From assembly GCA_934670025.1 (NCBI GenBank), contig CAKUOS010000078.1:1-5212 (forward strand): a stretch of DNA of 5,212 nt. Reading direction: 5' to 3'. Below are positions 1 to 3,665 of this stretch, one piece after another. The translations under genes and the position numbers were made by a program. Numbering within the stretch: the stretch's first letter is position 1; every line of letters starts with the position of its first letter. Under the pieces are notes generated by a model. The model ran no database searches, had not been told where the DNA came from, and saw only the letters and a program-made list of their open reading frames with translations. This DNA is from an uncultured Oscillospiraceae bacterium. GTDB lineage: Bacteria > Bacillota > Clostridia > Oscillospirales > Oscillospiraceae.

Positions 1-43
1 CCCGCGTCAACACATAACAAAAACCTTTCACCAAGGTGACATC

Positions 44-82
44 ACCTAAATCCATCGTGTCTGCCAATTCCACCACGGGCGC
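44..82 (-). pseudogene. tRNA-Leu(UAG)-like 5' half, without a 3' half
   Basis: On the - strand this reads like a leucine tRNA gene from position 1 to the end of the anticodon loop. It has a 7-nt acceptor strand GCGCCCG, then TG, a D-stem GTG/CAC around a GAATTGGCAGA loop, an anticodon-stem strand ATGGA and a loop TTTAGGT with anticodon TAG. The next bases should be TCCAT to close the anticodon stem but are GATGT. No variable arm, T-arm, acceptor 3' strand or CCA follows, so a working tRNA cannot form. It is either a remnant of a split tRNA gene or a tRNA-derived part of the repeat. Confidence 0.7.
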
Positions 83-87
83 ATATA

Positions 88-131
88 CAGGCGAGCTGCG
101 GCGTAAGCGTCCGCCGGTCGCCTGATTTTTA
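88..131 (+). terminator. Hairpin with T tail, terminator-like on + strand
   Basis: CAGGCGA (88-94) pairs with TCGCCTG (118-124), and inside it CGGCG (99-103) pairs with CGCCG (112-116). ATTTTTA follows at 125-131, giving an intrinsic-terminator shape for + strand transcription. On the - strand it lies just after the stop of the 217-residue gene but has no T tract there. Each of the four repeats carries a hairpin at this place followed on the + strand by a TGATTTT-like tail. It may instead be a structural part of the repeat. Confidence 0.5.
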
Positions 132-782
132 CTTCAAAAACGGAGCCGGGTCAAAGGTATAGACGTCGTCCTCTCCGCAATAGCCGCACACGCCCATGCG
201 CGGAGAATTAACGATTGGAAGCGCAGAATCGTGCGGATGGCTTTCCATGCAGTCTTCGCAGAAATACGGATACTGATCCTCCCATTCGCATTCGCAGCAT
301 ATCCAATCGGCTTCCTTTCCGCATTTCCCGCACAGGAAGCGGATCGGCTCATTTCTCCCGAGCAGACGAACGGATCTGCGCTGCTTCGGGCGCAGCAGTG
401 TTCCCACCACCGTGATCGTCAGCTCCGTTGTAGAGCCGAAATCATACTCATAATGGAGCTTGAGTCCATCGCGCAGCATCCCGACCATGGTGTTTTTCGA
501 GAGCTGCTCATAGTTCCCCACAAAAAATGCGCTTTCGTGCCCACAGCATTCCAGCCAGATATCCCGCAGAAACCGATCGAGCGTTTTTAGCGTGGCGCTC
601 ACCGGCATATCCAGATACAGCCAATACGCCTTTTCGTCTGCGCCCTCCACTTTCAGCAGCTTGCACGTCTGCGCATCGCCGGCAGCATCATTGTGCTTTT
701 CCAGCAGATGCTTCTTAAATGCTGCTTTGGAAATCGTTTCCCCGCAAAGATAGCAGTTTCCTTTTGATGCCGCTTGCGCCAT
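129..782 (-). CDS. pRiA4b ORF-3-like domain protein with zinc-finger ends (cassette gene)
   Basis: A 217-residue protein that starts at the ATG at 782-780, chosen because GGAGGG lies 8 nt upstream; the in-frame TTG at 809 would put that site inside the gene. The N-terminus has a C2H2-type pattern (C10, C13, H25, H30). Residues about 53-145 match the pRiA4b ORF-3-like family, with YWLYLDMPVSATL, LDRFLRDIWLECCGH (68-82) and LHYEYDFGSTTEL (109-121). The C-terminus is a Cys/His-rich zinc-binding region (C151, C154, C162, C163, C165, C175, C178, H182, H184) and ends with the NSPRMGVCGYCG motif (192-203). The biochemical role of this family is not established. Nucleic-acid or protein binding through the zinc modules is inference. 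It is the largest gene of the array, lying between repeat copies 2 and 1, with its TAA inside copy 1. Its GC is clearly lower than that of lysC. Confidence 0.85.
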   Translation of the reverse strand: MAQAASKGNCYLCGETISKAAFKKHLLEKHNDAAGDAQTCKLLKVEGADEKAYWLYLDMPVSATLKTLDRFLRDIWLECCGHESAFFVGNYEQLSKNTMVGMLRDGLKLHYEYDFGSTTELTITVVGTLLRPKQRRSVRLLGRNEPIRFLCGKCGKEADWICCECEWEDQYPYFCEDCMESHPHDSALPIVNSPRMGVCGYCGEDDVYTFDPAPFLK

Positions 783-824
783 AAGCGTCTCCCTCCAAGT
801 GCTTGTCAACGACGGTACACAAAT

Positions 825-1010
825 CCCGCGTCAACACATAACAAAAACCTTTCACCAAGGTGACGTCACCTAAATCCTCCGAGTCTACCATTTCCACCAT
901 ACCCGCATATATGAGCGGCAGAGAGGGCTGTCGCTATTTTGTTGTCCTCTGATTTTGACTCGGTGAGGAAACCGAGGCGGAGCGTAACGCTTGATCCGCA
1001 GTTATAAAAA
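825..1010 (-). repeat. Array repeat copy 2 (long form)
   Basis: Core at 844-864, tRNA-Leu-like half at 868-906 and three hairpins upstream on the - strand. Stems, in + coordinates, are GCGGCAG/CTGTCGC (915-921 with 928-934), CTCGGT/ACCGAG (959-964 with 971-976) and GCGGA/TCCGC with inner AGCG/CGCT (977-999). The 167 bp at 844-1010 align without gaps to 1059-1225 at about 86% identity by hand count. The tRNA-like part has drifted (acceptor GCGGGTA, anticodon-stem strand GGAGG), but ATTTAGGT and the core are intact. The extra 19 bp at 825-843 are shared only with copy 1. The copy sits 62 nt upstream of the 217-residue gene's ATG, so it is that gene's 5' region. Confidence 0.85.
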
Positions 1011-1022
1011 CAGGCGTGCCTG
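1006..1022 (-). terminator. Short possible terminator in the geneless interval
   Basis: On the - strand CAGGC-AC-GCCTG is followed by TTTTTAT. The two-base centre means the stem really closes with about 4 bp around CACG, so it is weak. The flanking AAAAG on its 5' side can extend pairing with the T tract. It lies where the 48-bp geneless spacer (1011-1058) meets the outer end of repeat copy 2. It could end - strand transcripts from the upstream repeat. Confidence 0.35.
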
Positions 1023-1058
1023 CTTTTACCGAAGAATGTCCGCAGCAAGGATGGCGCA
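1011..1058. other. Geneless 48-bp spacer between repeat copies 2 and 3
   Basis: This is the only sequence between the end of one repeat and the core of the next, giving a core-to-core unit of 215 bp against 470 bp and 824 bp for the neighbouring units. No start codon with a ribosome binding site is present. An open frame entering from here (TTG at 1048-1046) merely translates the repeat. It may be an empty or eroded cassette, or a non-coding unit. Confidence 0.5.
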
Positions 1059-1225
1059 AAAACCTTTCACCAAGGTGACAGTACCTAAATCTCGCATGTC
1101 TACCAATTCCATCATGCCCGTAGATATGAGCGGCAGGGAAATCTGTCGCTATTTTATTGTCCTCTGATTTTTACACGGTGAGGAAACCGGGGCGGAGCGT
1201 AACGCTTGATCCGCACTTGTAAAAA
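1059..1225 (-). repeat. Array repeat copy 3 (long form)
   Basis: Core at 1059-1079, tRNA-Leu-like half at 1083-1121 and hairpins at 1130-1149, 1174-1191 and 1192-1214. It is exactly as long as copy 2 from core to outer edge. The stem GCGGCAG/CTGTCGC is unchanged while its six-base loop differs completely (ggaaat against agaggg). In the second hairpin the GAGGAA loop is kept and one stem pair is lost. It is the only copy in which the bases just before the core break the GGTG/CACC palindrome (GGTACTGTCACC on the - strand). It lies downstream of the 66-residue gene. Confidence 0.85.
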
Positions 1226-1296
1226 GAGAATGATTAAGATTATATTCAAAAAGGCAAGCAATCATAAATACCGAATAAAGAAAAACCTTCCACGGA
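1226..1296. other. AT-rich tail after the 66-residue gene
   Basis: This 71-bp stretch joins the 66-residue gene's stop to repeat copy 3. On the - strand GGAAGGTTTTTC follows the stop within about 16 nt, but the only pairing (CC/GG) is too weak to call a terminator. Base composition is as AT-rich as the gene, suggesting both came together. No other feature is visible. Confidence 0.4.
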
Positions 1297-1497
1297 CTAT
1301 TTGTGCCTGTGTTCAATTTTATCAGTGATACTTCCGTCTTTATTGATTTTTCGTGTTGCTTTAACAACTGAACCATCGGGATGATTGAATACTTTCGTAA
1401 CTCTAGCGGTGTACTTGCCCGCAAAAGTCTCGGCCTTATTGGGAGTTGTCTTAAAAATTGAAGGTAAACCATTATCTTTTTTAATGAGCTTTCCCAT
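1297..1497 (-). CDS. Small basic hypothetical protein (cassette gene)
   Basis: A 66-residue protein whose ATG is at 1497-1495, with GGGAGGG 9 nt upstream; an in-frame TTG at 1518 lies before that site and is rejected. It is rich in Lys, has no Cys, no signal peptide and no membrane segment, and ends in IEHRHK. The middle (roughly residues 30-58: YTARVTKVFN, then DGSVVKATRKI and DGSITD) alternates hydrophobic and polar residues with Asp-Gly turns, suggesting a small beta-sheet fold. I do not recognise the family. It is much more AT-rich than lysC next door, consistent with recent acquisition. It lies between repeat copies 4 and 3 and could be transcribed from the promoter at the lysC stop. The strong ribosome binding site is the best evidence that it is real. 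Confidence 0.65.
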   Translation of the reverse strand: MGKLIKKDNGLPSIFKTTPNKAETFAGKYTARVTKVFNHPDGSVVKATRKINKDGSITDKIEHRHK

Positions 1498-1528
1498 GAG
1501 TATATACCCTCCCGCCAAATTTATAGGT

Positions 1529-1593
1529 AAAACCTTTCACCAAGGTGACATCACCTAAATCCATCGTGTCTGCCAATTCCACCACGGGCGCAT
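1529..1593 (-). repeat. Array repeat copy 4 (lysC-proximal)
   Basis: First repeat met when reading the - strand from lysC. The core (1529-1549) and tRNA-like half (1553-1591) are identical over all 65 bp to 20-84. The two outer copies are thus the same while the inner two have diverged, as for direct repeats bounding a mobile 1.5-kb segment. On the - strand the core is followed at once by ACCTATAAATTT and the 66-residue gene's ribosome binding site, so the gene-side flank differs from the other copies. Confidence 0.85.
1553..1591 (-). pseudogene. tRNA-Leu(UAG)-like 5' half downstream of a promoter
   Basis: Same 39 nt as at 44-82: GCGCCCG acceptor strand, D-arm with AATTGGCAGA loop, and TTTAGGT anticodon loop, then abrupt loss of tRNA sequence. 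This copy has a good promoter just upstream (1652-1623) and so has the best claim to be where an original tRNA-Leu gene was interrupted. That is inference, because the missing 3' half is not in the window. Confidence 0.7.
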
Positions 1594-1594
1594 G

Positions 1595-1629
1595 GGCGGC
1601 CGAAGGACTTCGGCCGCCTGATATTTTAT
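1595..1629 (+). terminator. Strong hairpin with T-rich tail, terminator-like on + strand
   Basis: GGCGGCCGAAG (1595-1605) and CTTCGGCCGCC (1608-1618) are perfectly complementary; a realistic loop of four leaves 10 bp. The + strand tail is TGATATTTTAT. On the - strand there is no T tract after the hairpin. It occupies the place of the hairpin at 88-124 in copy 1, and so belongs to the repeat design. It would shield the lysC 3' end from + strand readthrough. Confidence 0.55.
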
Positions 1630-1652
1630 CATATGCGCGTTCGGGTTGTCAA
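1623..1652 (-). promoter_or_regulatory. Promoter overlapping the lysC stop, reading into the array
   Basis: On the - strand a perfect -35 box TTGACA (1652-1647) contains the lysC TGA stop. After an 18-nt spacer comes TAAAAT (1628-1623), 5 of 6 to the -10 consensus. The start site would be near 1616, so the transcript opens with the 10-bp hairpin, then the tRNA-like half, the core, and the 66-residue gene. The other repeats keep a TAAAAATCAG-like motif here but lack the TTGACA box. Confidence 0.6.
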
Positions 1653-2932
1653 TTCTCCATTCTTCCGCGCGCGTCATAGGCTGCGCGCAGCGCAGTCTCG
1701 TACTGGCTGTCGTTGACGGTCAGCACGGCACAGCAGCCCGCGGTGAACATATGGTGGACCGGCACGCCGGCGGCCTCGACCGCACCGGCGATCGCCGGCG
1801 CGGCGTACGTCTGCCGGCACAGGCAGGCCAGTGCGCTCAAATTTTCGCGCAGCGTGCAGCTTTCCGGATGCAGTTCCTCCCGGACGGCGGCCTGCGCTTT
1901 GTGCAGCGCCTCGGCGTTGCGCGGCATTGCCAGCAGCGCCGTCGTGACGCCGCAGGCCTGCTGGACGGAGAACAGCGGCACGTCCAGCCGCCGCAAAACG
2001 TCCGCAAGCGCCGCCGCGCCGGCCGTTGGGGAAACGACGCGCAGCATGGCGAGCTTTCTGCGCCCGGCGAAGCAGACCGCCGCCGCGGACGGCTGCGCGG
2101 GCAGCTGCGCGCTGACGAGCGTGCCGGGCTTCTCCGGTTCGTGCGACGAGCAGATGCGCAGCGGGATCTGCGCGGCTGCGACGGGCGCGACCGCGCTCTC
2201 ATGCAGGACCTGCATCCCGACCTGTGCGAGCGTTTGCAGCTCGTCATACCGCAGCGCCGCAACCGGCGCGGGCGAGGGGACGATGCGCGGATCCGCGGCG
2301 AGGATCCCCGGCACGTCGGTCCAGTTTTCATACAGATCCGCGTGCAGCGCGGCCGCGGCCAACGCGCCCGTGATGTCCGAGCCGCCGCGCGAGAGCGTAT
2401 GGATCGCGCCGCCGGGCAGCGCACCGTAGAATCCCGGCGTGACAATCTTCCGCCCGTCGGCAAGCGAACGCAGCGCGGCGTAGGACGCCTCCTTCTGTAC
2501 GCGGCCCTGCGCGTCGAACAGCAGCCAATCCTTCGCGTCGACGAACGTGAAGTCCAGCAGCTGCGCCATCAGCATCGCCGCGAGACACTCGCCGCGCGAG
2601 ACGAGCCAGTCCTGCGGCGTATCCGGGCCGAGCGCGGCGTAGATCCCGTCAAGTGTGCGCTCGATGGGGCAGGCGACGGCGCAGCCGTCGCGGATCTCGC
2701 GGAACCGGTCCGACACCCGCCGCCACAGATCCCAGCAGCTCACGCCGTATTGCAGATGCGCATGACAGAGGTAGAGCAGATCCGTGAGCTTGTGATCGGC
2801 GGAATGGCGCCTGCCGGGCGCGGAGACGACGACCACGCGCCGCGCCGGGTCTGCGAGCACCAGATCGCGCACGCGCGCGAACGCCGCGCTGTCGCACAGC
2901 GACGAACCGCCGAATTTTGTGACCTTCAGCAT
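1649..2932 (-). CDS. lysC: Aspartate kinase
   Basis: A 427-residue aspartokinase, phosphorylating aspartate with ATP in the first step toward lysine, threonine, methionine and diaminopimelate; cytoplasmic. Start ATG at 2932-2930 with GGGAGGG 6 nt upstream; the frame is open farther upstream but without that support. The kinase domain spans about 1-270: KFGGSS (6-11), VVVVSAPG (33-40), SRGE (112-115), TPGFYG (165-170), LSRGGSD (180-186) and WTDVPGILAADPRIV (204-218). KPGT (268-271) leads to two C-terminal ACT-type regions (about 290-350 and 375-425), the usual site of amino-acid feedback. No homoserine dehydrogenase follows, so it is monofunctional. It stands alone and divergent from rpsO. I see no lysine riboswitch. 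Codon use is very GC-rich, unlike the array after its stop. Confidence 0.93.
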   Translation of the reverse strand: MLKVTKFGGSSLCDSAAFARVRDLVLADPARRVVVVSAPGRRHSADHKLTDLLYLCHAHLQYGVSCWDLWRRVSDRFREIRDGCAVACPIERTLDGIYAALGPDTPQDWLVSRGECLAAMLMAQLLDFTFVDAKDWLLFDAQGRVQKEASYAALRSLADGRKIVTPGFYGALPGGAIHTLSRGGSDITGALAAAALHADLYENWTDVPGILAADPRIVPSPAPVAALRYDELQTLAQVGMQVLHESAVAPVAAAQIPLRICSSHEPEKPGTLVSAQLPAQPSAAAVCFAGRRKLAMLRVVSPTAGAAALADVLRRLDVPLFSVQQACGVTTALLAMPRNAEALHKAQAAVREELHPESCTLRENLSALACLCRQTYAAPAIAGAVEAAGVPVHHMFTAGCCAVLTVNDSQYETALRAAYDARGRMEN

Positions 2933-3066
2933 AAAATTCCCTCCCTTCGGGGATACTGGCTGCACATGGGGCAGCTGCTTCATCTTATGCGGCGCTGTCG
3001 AATTCTGCCCGTGCGGGGCAGATGCGCGCGGCGCGCGGATTTTCGGAAAAAACACGCATTTTCCGC
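2933..3066. other. Upstream region of lysC
   Basis: This region holds the lysC ribosome binding site and several small hairpins: CTGCCC/GGGCAG (3005-3010 with 3016-3021), CGGAAAA/TTTTCCG (3044-3050 with 3059-3065), and GCTGC/GCAGC close to the gene. On the - strand TAAGAT in CATAAGATGAAG (about 2989-2994) is a weak -10 candidate without a convincing -35 box. It is too small and lacks the conserved core of a lysine riboswitch. No gene is supported. Confidence 0.4.
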
Positions 3067-3095
3067 TTTACTTTTGCGCGCTTTTATGCTATTCT
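3067..3095 (+). promoter_or_regulatory. Likely rpsO promoter
   Basis: TTTACT (3067-3072) and TATTCT (3090-3095) are separated by 17 nt; each matches the sigma-A consensus at four of six bases. A start near 3102 would give a leader of about 118 nt. It is the best-spaced pair in the divergent lysC-rpsO interval. Confidence 0.5.
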
Positions 3096-3101
3096 TAGCG
3101 A

Positions 3102-3219
3102 GTAGCGCCCTGCGCTATGGCCCGTTTCCCAGTTTCGGGACATCGCCTGCTTGCACGCAGGTCTTCTGCCTGCCCGATACTTGGATCCAGGGAATATTTT
3201 TGAAAGGTGGAAACACATT
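3102..3219 (+). promoter_or_regulatory. rpsO leader with competing hairpins (possible S15 autoregulation)
   Basis: GCAGG at 3157-3161 can pair upstream with CCTGC (3146-3150, six-base loop) or downstream with CCTGC (3169-3173). These are mutually exclusive. A further hairpin TCCC/GGGA lies at 3127-3140. S15 is known to repress its own mRNA through structured leaders that differ between bacterial groups. That this leader does so is inference. The ribosome binding site AAGGTGG is at 3204-3210. Confidence 0.4.
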
Positions 3220-3486
3220 ATGATGCGCAAAGAAGAAAAGACTGCTATCATCGAGCAGTACGCAACCCACGAAGGCGATACCGGTTCTCCCGAGGTCCAG
3301 ATCGCTGTCCTGACCGCCCGGATCAACACCCTGACCGAGCATCTGCGTGAGCACAAGCAGGACAACCATTCCCGCCGCGGCCTTCTCATGATGGTCGGCA
3401 AGCGCCGCAGTCTGCTCGACTACCTCGCCAAGAAGGACATCAACCGTTATCGTGCGATCGTTGCAAAGCTCGGCCTGCGTAAGTAA
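3220..3486 (+). CDS. rpsO: 30S ribosomal protein S15
   Basis: An 88-residue protein, the usual S15 length, that binds the central domain of 16S rRNA early in 30S assembly and helps form bridges to the 50S subunit. Start ATG at 3220 lies 9 nt after AAGGTGG; the second ATG directly after it would sit 12 nt away. The frame is open to 3151 but those 23 codons are leader. Family landmarks are DTGSPEVQ (20-27), [11 protein letters not shown] (45-55), VGKRR (59-63) and the end KLGLRK. It is followed 12 nt later by a strong terminator and then by pnp, an order conserved in many bacteria. Confidence 0.97.
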   Translation: MMRKEEKTAIIEQYATHEGDTGSPEVQIAVLTARINTLTEHLREHKQDNHSRRGLLMMVGKRRSLLDYLAKKDINRYRAIVAKLGLRK

Positions 3487-3494
3487 GTCATAAG

Positions 3495-3524
3495 AAAAGG
3501 GCGGTCGGGCGACCGCCCTTTTTT
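3495..3524 (+). terminator. Intrinsic terminator of rpsO
   Basis: GGGCGGTC (3499-3506) pairs perfectly with GACCGCCC (3511-3518) around a GGGC loop, preceded by AAAA (3495-3498) and followed by six T (3519-3524). This is a textbook terminator with an A-tract/T-tract that could also work on the other strand. It partly uncouples rpsO from pnp. Confidence 0.92.
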
Positions 3525-3562
3525 ACCGCGCACCGCATTTTTCCGCACACGCTTCAAATCAA

Positions 3563-3640
3563 GCGCGTGGGTCCCATTTAGCAGTTGAAAGTAGCGTTTG
3601 ACCGCAGACGCCAGTTTCAAGTGCTAAACCTCCCACGCGC
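3563..3640 (+). promoter_or_regulatory. Long hairpin in the pnp leader
   Basis: A nearly continuous stem of about 30 bp covers 78 nt. GCGCGTGGG (3563-3571) pairs with CCCACGCGC (3632-3640), TTTAGCA (3577-3583) with TGCTAAA (3622-3628), TTGAAA (3585-3590) with TTTCAA (3615-3620), and GCGTTTG (3594-3600) with CAGACGC (3605-3611) around a four-base loop. It ends 25 nt before the pnp ATG. In Escherichia coli a long pnp leader stem is cut by RNase III and PNPase then represses its own mRNA. The same role here is inference from position and shape. An upstream strand, ACGCTT (3549-3554), can compete for AAGCG at 3561-3565. Confidence 0.65.
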
Positions 3641-3665
3641 GCAGAAAAACGAAGGAGGTTCTTTC

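Larger units (their letters stand above)
1..131 (-). repeat. Array repeat copy 1 (tRNA-Leu-half/core chimera)
   Basis: Leftmost of four copies, possibly truncated by the window edge. On the - strand the order is: TAAAAATCAG motif (131-122), a hairpin (124-88), a 39-nt tRNA-Leu-like 5' half (82-44), the invariant core (40-20), and a leader running off the edge. The 65 bp at 20-84 are identical to 1529-1593 (copy 4). The 53 bp at 1-53 match 825-877 (copy 2) with one difference, at position 41. The copy therefore looks like a recombinant of the other two, joined within the core. It begins at the very stop codon of the 217-residue gene: the TAA at 131-129 is part of the repeat's TAAAAATCAG motif. 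Its function is unknown. Confidence 0.85.

Noticed and set aside
715..900. 61-codon leader peptide starting in the repeat and overlapping the 217-residue gene
   Set aside because: There is no ribosome binding site before its ATG. Most differences between copies change the amino acid, and the reading frame is explained by the tRNA-derived sequence.
866..1048. 60-codon open frame on the - strand
   Set aside because: It translates repeat copy 2 and its hairpins, starts at a TTG without a ribosome binding site, and is explained by the repeat.
1149..1472. 107-codon open frame on the - strand
   Set aside because: It overlaps the 66-residue gene in another frame and runs into repeat copy 3, with no ribosome binding site.
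1529..1591. Functional tRNA-Leu gene
   Set aside because: The 3' strand of the anticodon stem, variable arm, T-arm and acceptor 3' strand are all missing after the anticodon loop.
20..1593. CRISPR array
   Set aside because: There are four long structured repeats at very uneven spacing (215-824 bp) with genes between them, no uniform short spacers and no cas genes.
1..1630. Classical integron attC sites
   Set aside because: The repeats are bordered by no matching RYYYAAC/GTTRRRY pair and no intI is present; only the layout is integron-like.
2933..3066. Lysine riboswitch upstream of lysC
   Set aside because: The region has only small separate hairpins and lacks the long five-helix core expected of that riboswitch.
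1646..3223. Open frame of 525 codons on the + strand
   Set aside because: It is the antisense shadow of lysC: Arg-rich, no ribosome binding site or family motifs, while the other strand carries a clear aspartokinase.
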